Source: CAUPWF01 sp036656795
GTDB lineage: Bacteria; Bacillota; Clostridia; Lachnospirales; Lachnospiraceae
Reading direction: 5' to 3'
Assembly: GCA_036656795.1 (NCBI GenBank)
Contig: JAVXHR010000002.1
Span: 1-64,000, forward strand
Length of the DNA stretch: 64,000 nucleotides
In this document: positions 1 to 6,743 of the stretch, piece by piece
Layout of the letters: every line of letters begins with the position of its first letter
How positions within the stretch are numbered: position 1 is the first letter of the stretch
Notes under the pieces: generated by a model
The model's input: only the letters and a program-made list of their open reading frames with translations
Told to the model about the DNA's origin: nothing
Database searches by the model: none
Made by a program: the position numbers and the translations under genes

Positions 1-134
1 ATATTATCATTTAATATATTGAGTTCAGTTAATAATCTATTGGAAAAATCAGCATTTGTAGTATAGATTGATGTTCAATATAAATATACACTCATTTTAC
101 AGATTAGTCAACAACGTATGTGTGAGTCTCACAA
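1..134. other. AT-rich left edge without a visible gene
   Basis: This stretch holds no open reading frame with a ribosome binding site that I can support. It is AT-rich. It ends in a near-perfect palindrome (TGTGAG and CTCACA arms at 121-133) next to the stop codon of the neighbouring HTH protein gene. It may be the 3' flank of that gene, or the upstream region of something outside the window. Confidence 0.4.
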
Positions 135-140
135 TTAAAT
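127..140. repeat. 14-bp direct repeat, copy 1
   Basis: The 14-mer TCTCACAATTAAAT at 127-140 recurs exactly at 528-541, so the two copies bracket the small HTH gene. Copy 1 overlaps the stop codon of that gene and also the CTCACA arm of a palindrome at 121-133. Confidence 0.6.
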
Positions 141-506
141 ATAATCCTCATTCCATTTTGTTGCTTCTTTTAATTTGCGATACATAGTTGCTTTACTCAT
201 ACCTAGCTGTAGTGCAGCAGCTTGAGCACCTTCTGCATTAATCATATTACGAACATCTAAGACTTGGTAGTGCTTAAATAATTTGTATTTACGACCGGCA
301 TGACGCGTCGTTTTTTCTTTGACCATATCCAGGTCATATTCAATGATAAGACTAGATTCGTTCGGAATTTCTTCACCTAAAGAAGGTGGTATCATTGTTT
401 TACAATACACATTAATTCCTAATTTCATCATTAAACATTGTAATGTTTTAATATCTTCGATTGTATCATCTGTTGGATTAATAGAAAAAAACAAATGTTC
501 TTTCAT
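135..506 (-). CDS. Small helix-turn-helix protein, function unknown
   Basis: The product has 123 residues. The C-terminal part, about residues 83-115, reads as a resolvase/Fis-like helix-turn-helix: an alanine-rich helix, a turn at LGMSKAT, then a basic recognition helix MYRKLKEA. The N-terminal 65 residues match no family I can name. GGAG precedes the ATG at a normal distance, and a near-consensus promoter sits upstream, so the gene looks real and independently transcribed. TGTGA/TCACA inverted repeats lie in its 5' leader and just past its stop codon, which suggests autoregulation, though this is only inference. It may be a DNA-binding regulator or a remnant of a mobile-element recombinase; nothing around it is clearly mobile. 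Confidence 0.6.
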   Translation of the reverse strand: MKEHLFFSINPTDDTIEDIKTLQCLMMKLGINVYCKTMIPPSLGEEIPNESSLIIEYDLDMVKEKTTRHAGRKYKLFKHYQVLDVRNMINAEGAQAAALQLGMSKATMYRKLKEATKWNEDYI

Positions 507-527
507 ATGATAAACTCCTTTTTATAA

Positions 528-545
528 TCTCACAATTAAATGTGA
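528..545 (-). promoter_or_regulatory. Possible operator in the HTH gene leader
   Basis: The sequence contains the inverted repeat TCACA-N6-TGTGA (530-545), placed between the -10 box and the ribosome binding site of the HTH gene. It overlaps copy 2 of the 14-bp direct repeat (528-541). The position fits a repressor site, possibly for the HTH protein itself. Binding is inferred only from symmetry and location. Confidence 0.35.
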
Positions 546-549
546 TACT

Positions 550-578
550 ATTATATCATAAGTGTTTTCCACTATCAA
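550..578 (-). promoter_or_regulatory. SigA-type promoter of the HTH gene
   Basis: Reading the minus strand, TTGATA (573-578) is followed after exactly 17 bp by TATAAT (550-555). The TG of an extended -10 element is also present. This is a near-consensus vegetative promoter pointing at the HTH gene. Confidence 0.7.
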
Positions 579-606
579 TCTTATTCTATTTTAAATAATA
601 TTTCAG

Positions 607-963
607 TTAATGAAACTCTTTATCACTATATACAACAGTCAAATATTTACTTTCCGTAATATCATCAGAATCCAAACCATTTATTTGCTTTAAGGTATTA
701 ATATATTCCGTAATAGATTTACATTCCTCAGTTCTATATTGCTTTGCAAGACCCCACAATGTATCACCCTTTTGTATCTGAATACTTTTATAATATTGAA
801 AATTTATCGGACTTTCAATATTATTATGCGCATCTGAAAAAAAGCCACCAAAGGTAACACTTCCAATAATAATAAAGGTAATTGCCAAAATAATAAGTGA
901 AATTCTTTGTGTATAAACTAAACATGCTCTTCTACTTTTTATAAGTGTTCTTTCTCTACTCAT
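607..963 (-). CDS. LysM-domain membrane protein, YneA-like SOS division inhibitor candidate
   Basis: The 118-residue protein has a short basic N-terminus, one hydrophobic segment at about residues 22-42, and an extracytoplasmic LysM-like domain at about residues 58-112 with a QKGDTLWGLA core. This architecture (one TM plus LysM) and the position divergent from lexA match Bacillus YneA, the SOS-induced inhibitor of cell division. A GAGGGGGG ribosome binding site precedes the ATG. Its promoter is a perfect TTGACA-17-TATAAT with one LexA-like box inside the spacer and another downstream, so expression is probably repressed by LexA and released on DNA damage. YneA identity rests on architecture and synteny, since sequence similarity in this family is low. 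Confidence 0.75.
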   Translation of the reverse strand: MSRERTLIKSRRACLVYTQRISLIILAITFIIIGSVTFGGFFSDAHNNIESPINFQYYKSIQIQKGDTLWGLAKQYRTEECKSITEYINTLKQINGLDSDDITESKYLTVVYSDKEFH

Positions 964-987
964 AACTTATCCCCCCTCACAATATGC

Positions 988-1081
988 AAACAAACGTTCT
1001 ATACACGGATTATATAATAAGAACAAGTGTTTGTCAATACGTTTTATAAAAAAACAGAACATATTTTCTAAACATTTGTTT
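988..1081. promoter_or_regulatory. Four LexA-like boxes in the divergent lexA/yneA-like region
   Basis: Four sites resemble the Firmicute LexA box GAAC-N4-GTTC: AAAC-N4-GTTC at 988-999, GAAC-N4-GTTT at 1021-1032, GAAC-N4-TTTC at 1057-1068 and AAAC-N4-GTTT at 1070-1081. Each departs from the core by one or two bases. The first two lie on the promoter of the LysM gene, the last two near the lexA promoter. This arrangement supports autoregulation of lexA and joint control of both genes. Confidence 0.65.
1009..1037 (-). promoter_or_regulatory. Consensus promoter of the YneA-like gene
   Basis: On the minus strand TTGACA (1032-1037) and TATAAT (1009-1014) are separated by 17 bp, a perfect vegetative promoter. 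The LexA-like box at 1021-1032 occupies most of the spacer, an ideal location for repression. Confidence 0.8.
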
Positions 1082-1108
1082 GCTTTTTTGTTTTTGATAT
1101 GGTAAACT
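1080..1108 (+). promoter_or_regulatory. Likely lexA promoter
   Basis: TTGCTT (1080-1085) and TAAACT (1103-1108) are 17 bp apart upstream of lexA. The LexA-like box at 1070-1081 abuts the -35 element. The match to consensus is moderate. Confidence 0.45.
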
Positions 1109-1144
1109 AAAAGAAATAACGCACATATACCAAGGAGGTCTATC

Positions 1145-1759
1145 ATGGCTCAAGGAAAAATAAGTAAAAAGCAACTGGAAATCTTAACATATATTAAGGA
1201 ACAATTATTAGATAAAGGTTATCCACCTGCTGTTCGTGAGATATGTGAAGCTGTTAATTTAAAATCGACCTCTTCTGTACATTCACACTTAGAAACCTTA
1301 GAAAAGAATGGCTATATACGTCGAGATCCTGCAAAACCAAGAGCTATAGAAATTATAGATGATACTTTTAATTTAACCAGAAGAGAAACCGTTAATGTTC
1401 CAATTATTGGACGCGTTGCTGCTGGGGAGCCACTTCTTGCACAAGAAAATATTGAAAACTATTTTACGATTCCTATGGAATTTATGCCAAATAATGAAAC
1501 TTATATGTTAAAAGTACAGGGAGAAAGTATGATGAACATCGGAATATTGGATGGGGATTATATTTTAGTCGAGAAACAACAGACTGCCCGAAATGGAGAT
1601 ATTGTTGTTGCACTTGTTGAAGATAGCGCTACTGTTAAGACATTTTATAAAGAAGAAGGCGTTTATCGTCTACAACCGGAAAATGACAATATGGATCCAA
1701 TCATAGTTAATTCAGTTGAAATACTTGGAAAAGTGATTGGAGTTTTTCGATTCATGTAA
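1145..1759 (+). CDS. lexA: LexA repressor
   Basis: LexA represses SOS genes and cleaves itself when stimulated by RecA filaments. The 204-residue length is typical. An N-terminal winged helix-turn-helix spans about residues 1-65, followed by the S24 peptidase-like domain. The autocleavage Ala-Gly bond is A93-G94 (GRVAAGEP), the nucleophile is S128 (QGESMM) and the general-base lysine is K165 (TVKTFY), so it should be cleavage-competent. AAGGAGG precedes the ATG. It is divergent from the YneA-like gene, shares its LexA boxes, and ends at a strong hairpin shared with rsfS. Confidence 0.97.
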   Translation: MAQGKISKKQLEILTYIKEQLLDKGYPPAVREICEAVNLKSTSSVHSHLETLEKNGYIRRDPAKPRAIEIIDDTFNLTRRETVNVPIIGRVAAGEPLLAQENIENYFTIPMEFMPNNETYMLKVQGESMMNIGILDGDYILVEKQQTARNGDIVVALVEDSATVKTFYKEEGVYRLQPENDNMDPIIVNSVEILGKVIGVFRFM

Positions 1760-1790
1760 TATCTATTACACATGATTGCCATTCCAAAAT

Positions 1791-1820
1791 AGTCCCAACC
1801 AATTTTTATTGGTTGGGACT
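1791..1820. terminator. Bidirectional terminator between lexA and rsfS
   Basis: A perfect 13-bp stem, AGTCCCAACCAAT with its complement, encloses a four-base T loop. T-rich sequence follows on the plus side. It sits between the convergent lexA and rsfS genes and probably ends both transcripts. Confidence 0.85.
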
Positions 1821-1842
1821 ATTTTCTTGATTTTTTCAGTTT

Positions 1843-2208
1843 TTATTGGATGGAATTAATATCAATTAGCTTTCCATCACTCCAGATTCGTTCCAAATCA
1901 TAGAATAAACGATTCTCTTTATCAAAAATATGAATAATGATATCTCCAAAGTCTAATAAGATCCAACTTCCAAGGCCATATCCTTCACGTTGTTTTACCG
2001 GGAATCCGGCTTTGTGAAGCGCTTCTTCTACTCCGTCAACCAAAGCATTTACCTGACTGTTATTAGTACCATTTGCAATAATAAAATAATCTGCCAATAC
2101 CGATACACTTGAGATATCTATAATACGGATATCTTCACCTTTTTTTTCTTCTAATGCAGCGTAAGCAATACGCACCATCTCTTTTGAATTTTCTATACTA
2201 TTGTTCAT
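1843..2208 (-). CDS. rsfS: Ribosomal silencing factor RsfS
   Basis: RsfS (Iojap/DUF143 family) binds ribosomal protein L14 on the large subunit and blocks subunit joining when nutrients are scarce. The 121-residue protein is the usual size and has the family core, including DISSVSVLADYFIIANGTN near residues 31-49 and the GLGSWILLDFGD motif near 83-94. AGGAG lies just upstream, and the start overlaps the 3' end of yqeK by about 11 bp, indicating translational coupling. It is the last gene of the obgE-yhbY-nadD-yqeK-rsfS order common in Firmicutes. Confidence 0.95.
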   Translation of the reverse strand: MNNSIENSKEMVRIAYAALEEKKGEDIRIIDISSVSVLADYFIIANGTNNSQVNALVDGVEEALHKAGFPVKQREGYGLGSWILLDFGDIIIHIFDKENRLFYDLERIWSDGKLIDINSIQ

Positions 2209-2854
2209 GTACTATCTCCTCTTCTATTGCTATATAAACCGGTTTCACTTCTATATCATCTGTTTTTGCATAATTACTATTAAAATATTCTTGATAATAA
2301 AGATAGGTTTTTTGCGTAATTGGATCAATGGGTTGATTCGTTGTCTTAAGATATTGTAGCGAATCTTGTAGTATCTCATACAGGCATGCATCTATATCCT
2401 CAAAGGCTAAGCGTCGTATTTCATCTAGATTCAAAGCCTCATATCGTCCCGGCTCAATATAATCGGCAATATAAAGAATCTTGTCCAAGAGTGTCATGTC
2501 CGGACGACCAGTTGTATGGCAGACAATAGAATCTATGATTTTTTTGTCTTTCACTCCATATTTTTCTCCGGCCAGAAAAGCCCCTAATTTTGCATGCAGT
2601 AAAGTTGGGTTTTCTTCTTCGATGGAAGAGATAGCCAAGTGATATTTATCACATAATTTTATTTTTTTATCATTTGGAATACATTTGGCACAATCATGTA
2701 ACAATCCGGCAATTATTGCTTCTTCTATATCACACTCATATCTCATGGCCATAGCACCTGCAGTATACATCACTCCTAATGTATGTTCATAACGTTCTCT
2801 ATCCAAATGGTTTTTAACTTTTCTTCTAATTTGACTGATGGTTAGCTGACTCAT
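2198..2854 (-). CDS. yqeK: YqeK-type HD-domain diadenosine tetraphosphatase
   Basis: Members of this HD-superfamily group hydrolyse Ap4A symmetrically. Metal-binding signatures are visible: an early His in the ERYEHTLGV region, the HD pair in GLLHDCAK, and later His residues (HAKLG, CHTTG). The reading frame extends upstream to 2884, but I place the start at the ATG at 2854 because GAGGA lies 8 bp before it; this gives 218 residues and a 29-bp overlap with nadD. The next gene, rsfS, overlaps its end. The nadD-yqeK pairing is typical of Firmicutes. Confidence 0.92.
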   Translation of the reverse strand: MSQLTISQIRRKVKNHLDRERYEHTLGVMYTAGAMAMRYECDIEEAIIAGLLHDCAKCIPNDKKIKLCDKYHLAISSIEEENPTLLHAKLGAFLAGEKYGVKDKKIIDSIVCHTTGRPDMTLLDKILYIADYIEPGRYEALNLDEIRRLAFEDIDACLYEILQDSLQYLKTTNQPIDPITQKTYLYYQEYFNSNYAKTDDIEVKPVYIAIEEEIVHEQ

Positions 2855-3464
2855 TTTTTTTATCCTCAAATAAACACTGGGCATAGATATACTCTTCTAC
2901 TTCTCTTGGTACCATATGATTAAAACTTAAGTGTTGTTTTCTCAAGTCGCGTATTCCATGAGAAGAAATATCTACAAAAGGGGTATCTAATAATTCTATA
3001 TGAGCATCATATTTTTTATTTAAATAAGTAATATAAGTTTGTATCTTATCAATGCTCTTATGGGTACGATTGGCTACAAGAATGTTTGAAATAGCTAACA
3101 ATTTATCAGGATAGACCCATGTCTCAATATCAAATAAAGAATCAGCACCAAGTATAAAATAAAAGGTATGCTCTGGAAATGTATCTATTAGATACTTGTT
3201 AGTTTGATAGGAATATGAAGTTTCAAAAGGATTAACTTCATGTAAATACAATTTGAAATAAGGAGTTTTTGCAATGGCTAATTGAATCATTTTTACACGT
3301 TGTGTAATGGAAGATTCTATAGATCGCATCTCTTTATGAGGTGGATGTCCATTGGGCATAAACCATATTTCTTCCAAGTCATAATTCTCATATGCAGATT
3401 CTCCTATCATTAAATGTCCATTATGAATTGGGTCAAATGTTCCACCCATAATACCAATTTTCAT
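2826..3464 (-). CDS. nadD: Nicotinate-nucleotide adenylyltransferase NadD
   Basis: NadD makes deamido-NAD from nicotinate mononucleotide and ATP. The nucleotidyltransferase signature GGTFDPIHNGH is at residues 7-17 and the second motif, ISSHGIRD, is near residue 166. In the second motif a His replaces the usual Ser/Thr of ISSTxIR, a mild change. The 212-residue length is normal. AGGAG precedes the ATG. It sits between yhbY and yqeK in a compact operon. Confidence 0.95.
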   Translation of the reverse strand: MKIGIMGGTFDPIHNGHLMIGESAYENYDLEEIWFMPNGHPPHKEMRSIESSITQRVKMIQLAIAKTPYFKLYLHEVNPFETSYSYQTNKYLIDTFPEHTFYFILGADSLFDIETWVYPDKLLAISNILVANRTHKSIDKIQTYITYLNKKYDAHIELLDTPFVDISSHGIRDLRKQHLSFNHMVPREVEEYIYAQCLFEDKKNESANHQSN

Positions 3465-3493
3465 ACAAACTCCTTCATTATTATCAACATACG

Positions 3494-3784
3494 TTATGGT
3501 AATACTATTTTTTTCTTATCGTCTTTTCCTTCTTTATATAGTACAATCTTTTTTCCAATTACTTGTACTACCTGAGAGCGTGTGCGCTCTGCAATAAGTG
3601 TGGCAATTTCTTTTGGATCATCCATACAATTTTGTAATACACTAATTTTAATCAATTCTCTTGCTGCTAATGCTTCCGCAATTGCAGTAGTAAGCGCCGG
3701 ATTAGTACTGGACTTTCCAATTTGAAAAATAGGGTCCATAGTCATAGCTAATCCTTTTAAATAAGCTCGTTGTTTTGATGTCAT
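3494..3784 (-). CDS. yhbY: YhbY-type (CRM domain) ribosome assembly protein
   Basis: YhbY proteins bind pre-50S ribosomal particles through a CRM RNA-binding fold. The frame is open to 3877 and overlaps obgE, but the conserved protein begins MTSKQRAYLKGLA at the ATG at 3784, which has GAGGA 8 bp upstream, giving 96 residues. The glycine-rich loop characteristic of the fold, QIGKSS, is present near residue 21. The gene follows obgE by 16 bp, consistent with shared ribosome-assembly roles and co-transcription. Confidence 0.9.
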   Translation of the reverse strand: MTSKQRAYLKGLAMTMDPIFQIGKSSTNPALTTAIAEALAARELIKISVLQNCMDDPKEIATLIAERTRSQVVQVIGKKIVLYKEGKDDKKKIVLP

Positions 3785-3800
3785 CAATTTTTCCTCTTTT

Positions 3801-5087
3801 CTATTTAAAATAATTAAATTGCAAACCATACATACGAACAGTATCACCCTCTTCAATACCTGCGGCTTCCAATTCATCTAATATGCCACTGTCCTTTAAA
3901 AACCGTTGGAAAAATGCGAATCCTTTTTCAGCATCTAGATTTGTATAGCCCAACATTTTCTCAATCTTAGGTCCTTCCACTACGTACATATCATCTTCTT
4001 TTTCAACGGTATAAGGTAAATCAAGAAGAATTAATTCCTCTTCAGGGAAATACTCTTGCTCAAATGTAATTGGTTCCGGCTCTAATGTCTTTAACTGCTC
4101 TCGAACATAATACAATAGCTCTTGTACACCGGCACCTGATACTCCGGATATTGCATATACTTTTATCCCTTGTGGTTCAAATTCAGCACGTAATCGTTCT
4201 ACAGGATCTTCATCTCCCGCGTAGATTAAATCGGTTTTATTTGCGGCAATTACCTGTGGACGCTTTGCAATCTTTTCATTATAAGCTTTTAACTCAGCAT
4301 TAATTTTATAGATATCATCTACAGGGTCACGTCCTTCTGAACCTGCAACATCAACTACGTGAATCATCATCTTCGTACGTTCAATATGTCGTAAAAATTC
4401 ATGACCCAATCCAACACCCTCAGAAGCGCCTTCAATTAATCCGGGAATATCGGCTAATACAAACCCTGCTTCCCCATCATTAAAATCCACTACACCAAGA
4501 TTTGGATTTAGCGTTGTAAAATGATAATTTGCAATCTTAGGATTGGCATTGGTAACTCTTGATAAAAAAGTAGATTTACCAACATTTGGAAACCCAACTA
4601 ATCCAACATCAGCAATGACTTTTAGTTCTAATTTAACCCATAATTCCTGGGCAGGTTGTCCCGGTTGTGCAAATTTAGGAATTTGCATGGTAGCTGTTGC
4701 AAAATGCTGATTTCCTTGTCCACCACGCCCGCCTTTTAAAATAACTTGTCTTCGGTTTGTTCCCGACATATCGGCAATGATTTTATTAGATTCTGCTTCT
4801 CGAATAATGGTACCTTCCGGTACACGTAATATGATATCATCAGAACTTTTCCCATGGCAACGTTTTTTCCCACCTTGTTCCCCATCTTCTGCTACATACT
4901 TTGTTTTGTGTCTATAATCTACTAATGTATTGAGTCCTTCATCAACTACAAACACTACATCACCACCGCGGCCTCCATCACCACCATCAGGGCCTCCATT
5001 GGGAACATACAATTCCCTTCGAAAGCTCACATGACCATCGCCACCTTTTCCCGACCGTATATAAATTTTTGCTCTATCTGCAAACAT
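3801..5087 (-). CDS. obgE: Obg family GTPase (ObgE/CgtA)
   Basis: Obg is an essential GTPase involved in late 50S assembly and stress control. The 428-residue protein shows the glycine-rich Obg fold at about residues 1-158, a G domain with P-loop GFPNVGKS at 165-172, DIPG switch and NKTD base-recognition motif, and a C-terminal OCT domain from about residue 345. A purine-rich AAAGGG site precedes the ATG. A terminator separates it from rpmA, and it has its own putative promoter, so it may start the obgE-yhbY-nadD-yqeK-rsfS operon. Confidence 0.97.
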   Translation of the reverse strand: MFADRAKIYIRSGKGGDGHVSFRRELYVPNGGPDGGDGGRGGDVVFVVDEGLNTLVDYRHKTKYVAEDGEQGGKKRCHGKSSDDIILRVPEGTIIREAESNKIIADMSGTNRRQVILKGGRGGQGNQHFATATMQIPKFAQPGQPAQELWVKLELKVIADVGLVGFPNVGKSTFLSRVTNANPKIANYHFTTLNPNLGVVDFNDGEAGFVLADIPGLIEGASEGVGLGHEFLRHIERTKMMIHVVDVAGSEGRDPVDDIYKINAELKAYNEKIAKRPQVIAANKTDLIYAGDEDPVERLRAEFEPQGIKVYAISGVSGAGVQELLYYVREQLKTLEPEPITFEQEYFPEEELILLDLPYTVEKEDDMYVVEGPKIEKMLGYTNLDAEKGFAFFQRFLKDSGILDELEAAGIEEGDTVRMYGLQFNYFK

Positions 5088-5121
5088 ATTATTTCCCTTT
5101 CATTTCCACTATGATGTTCTC

Positions 5122-5150
5122 ATTATATCATGTGAATGTTTCGTTGACTA
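5122..5150 (-). promoter_or_regulatory. Putative obgE promoter
   Basis: The -10 TATAAT (5122-5127), with a TG extension, lies 17 bp from a weak -35, TAGTCA (5145-5150), downstream of the rpmA terminator and upstream of obgE on the minus strand. Confidence 0.5.
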
Positions 5151-5204
5151 GGCTCAAAAATATCGTTTCCGGTATTCTTATTCTTAGACTTATGAATAAA
5201 ATAA

Positions 5205-5231
5205 GGCTTCAAACCAAGAAGATTTGAAGCC
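5205..5231 (-). terminator. Terminator after rpmA
   Basis: A 9-bp stem, GGCTTCAAA with its complement, encloses a 9-nt loop and is followed on the minus strand by TTATTTTATT. It ends the rplU-prp-rpmA transcript. Confidence 0.75.
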
Positions 5232-5251
5232 ACATGTTCATTCATAAAATT

Positions 5252-5536
5252 TTATTCTGCTACTGGGTAGATAGAAACTTGTTTCTTATCTCTTCCTTTT
5301 CTTTCAAATCTAACAACGCCATCAGTTAATGCGAATAAAGTATCATCACCACCACGTCCTACATTAGTACCTGGGTGAATCTTTGTTCCACGTTGTCTGT
5401 AAAGAATGTTTCCAGCTTTTACAAATTGTCCGTCAGCTCTTTTCGCACCTAATCTTTTAGATTCAGAGTCTCTACCATTTCGAGTAGAACCAACTCCTTT
5501 TTTATGAGCGAAAAATTGAAGGTTTAATTTCATCAT
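5252..5536 (-). CDS. rpmA: 50S ribosomal protein L27 with cleavable N-terminus
   Basis: L27 reaches the peptidyl transferase centre of the ribosome. The 94-residue protein begins MMKLNLQFFAHKKG, the Firmicute form in which the leader is removed after the FF pair by the Prp protease to expose AHKKG. The processing enzyme is encoded immediately upstream. AGGAGG, 8 bp before the first ATG, lies inside the last codons of prp, so translation of the two is probably coupled. Confidence 0.98.
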   Translation of the reverse strand: MMKLNLQFFAHKKGVGSTRNGRDSESKRLGAKRADGQFVKAGNILYRQRGTKIHPGTNVGRGGDDTLFALTDGVVRFERKGRDKKQVSIYPVAE

Positions 5537-5539
5537 TTT

Positions 5540-5872
5540 TTACACCTCCTCGAATGTCATATCGATATATTGTTCATAGTTTTCATCATTTGCCATTTCT
5601 TCTAATCCAAGAATCATGGCCTTTAAAAGTAATGTAGATTCATCTGAAGGGTTCCCATTTATTGAAAAATCTATTATACCATCTTCATCGTCTGAAACCA
5701 TAGTTGTTTCATCTGGTAAAAATTTATCAATTGAATTGATTGTATTAATAATCAATACGGAAGCTGCTGCACATACAATATCTTGTCCTTTTATATTGGC
5801 GCCTGCATGTCCCACTGCTTTAAAACCTACACATTCATGCTTTGAATTTTTAAGTATTGTTACTTTAATCAT
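5540..5872 (-). CDS. prp: Ribosomal-processing cysteine protease Prp
   Basis: Prp (YsxB family) removes the N-terminal extension of L27. The 110-residue protein keeps the expected catalytic pair: H22 in VGHAG and C34 in DIVCAA. It lies between rplU and rpmA, the standard arrangement, and the neighbouring L27 carries the matching leader. GGAG precedes the ATG. Confidence 0.95.
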   Translation of the reverse strand: MIKVTILKNSKHECVGFKAVGHAGANIKGQDIVCAAASVLIINTINSIDKFLPDETTMVSDDEDGIIDFSINGNPSDESTLLLKAMILGLEEMANDENYEQYIDMTFEEV

Positions 5873-5884
5873 ATGGACTCCATA

Positions 5885-6193
5885 CTAAGCATTGATTTTT
5901 TCAATCTTAACTGCTGTAAATTGTTGTCTATGACCATTTTTGTTATGGTATCCAGTTTTTCTCTTATACTTGTAGACGATTACTTTCTTTCCTTTACCGT
6001 CTCCAATTACAGAAGCTGTAACTGTTGCTCCACTTACTGTTGGACTTCCAACTTTCATTTCTGAATCACTTACTGCAAGTACTTGGTCAAATGTGAATGT
6101 TTCTCCAGCTTCAACACCAAGTTTCTCTACTTTAATGATATCGCCTTCGGCTACTTTGTACTGTTTACCACCTGTTGCTATAATTGCGTACAT
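5885..6193 (-). CDS. rplU: 50S ribosomal protein L21
   Basis: L21 binds 23S rRNA. The frame extends to 6223, but the conserved start MYAIIATGGKQYKV is the ATG at 6193, which has AGGAGG at ideal spacing, giving 102 residues. The C-terminus has the typical KRKTGYHNKNGHRQ basic segment. It is first in the rplU-prp-rpmA operon and has a clear promoter and short leader. Confidence 0.97.
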   Translation of the reverse strand: MYAIIATGGKQYKVAEGDIIKVEKLGVEAGETFTFDQVLAVSDSEMKVGSPTVSGATVTASVIGDGKGKKVIVYKYKRKTGYHNKNGHRQQFTAVKIEKINA

Positions 6194-6272
6194 ATGGCAC
6201 CTCCTATTATCATTACTCGCCAACTATGGTGACCGTTATATATGGTTCTTTTCAACCTCGTTGTGCGGCATA
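6194..6272 (-). promoter_or_regulatory. rplU 5' leader, possible L21-type autoregulatory RNA
   Basis: About 80 nt lie between the inferred transcription start and the rplU start codon. Firmicute rplU operons often carry an L21 leader RNA with regulatory stems. This leader contains short self-complementary stretches (for example AACCAT near ATGGTG), but I could not fold it into the family structure by eye. A covariance-model search (Rfam L21_leader) would decide. Confidence 0.3.
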
Positions 6273-6279
6273 CTGTGAT

Positions 6280-6308
6280 ATTATAGCATAATATATTTCA
6301 AAAAGCAA
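6280..6308 (-). promoter_or_regulatory. rplU operon promoter
   Basis: TTGCTT (6303-6308), a 17-bp spacer and TATAAT (6280-6285) with an extended TG motif form a strong vegetative promoter on the minus strand. Confidence 0.75.
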
Positions 6309-6313
6309 CAATT

Positions 6314-6727
6314 TTATTTGTCACATTCTCCTAATTTATCATAACAATATCCAATAATATCTTTTCTTGTAATAATTCCTATAAAATTCCCTTGGTCGTC
6401 TTCTACCGGCACAAAATTCTGAGCCATGGCCTTTCCCACTAAATCTTCCATATCAGATTCCGCGGCAACAGCTTTATAATCTAATCTTCGTGGAATGGTT
6501 GTAATTGGAATATCTTCCGCTTCTTTTAGTGTATGTAATCCTATATGCTTAATCCCCCATAGAAGATCCCCCTCTGTGATGCTACCGATGTATTTTCCCT
6601 GTTGGTTTATAATAGGAATGGAAGCATATTGGTGATATTCCATAGTCTCTAATACTTGTCGTAATGTTGCATGATTATAGATATATGCGACCTCACATTT
6701 TGGCTTTAAAAAAAATAAAATATTCAT
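6314..6727 (-). CDS. Two-CBS-domain protein
   Basis: The 137-residue protein consists almost entirely of a tandem CBS pair (a Bateman module), at about residues 12-65 and 78-133. The motifs are ASIPIINQQGKYIGSITEGDLL and a matching VPVEDDQGNFIGIITRKDI in the second repeat. Stand-alone CBS pairs bind adenine nucleotides; CbpB/YkuL-type relatives bind c-di-AMP, and this could be one. It starts 16 bp after the aspartate kinase gene, so the two are probably co-transcribed. The ligand cannot be deduced from sequence alone. Confidence 0.8.
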   Translation of the reverse strand: MNILFFLKPKCEVAYIYNHATLRQVLETMEYHQYASIPIINQQGKYIGSITEGDLLWGIKHIGLHTLKEAEDIPITTIPRRLDYKAVAAESDMEDLVGKAMAQNFVPVEDDQGNFIGIITRKDIIGYCYDKLGECDK

Positions 6728-6743
6728 CTTAACGTATCCTTCT

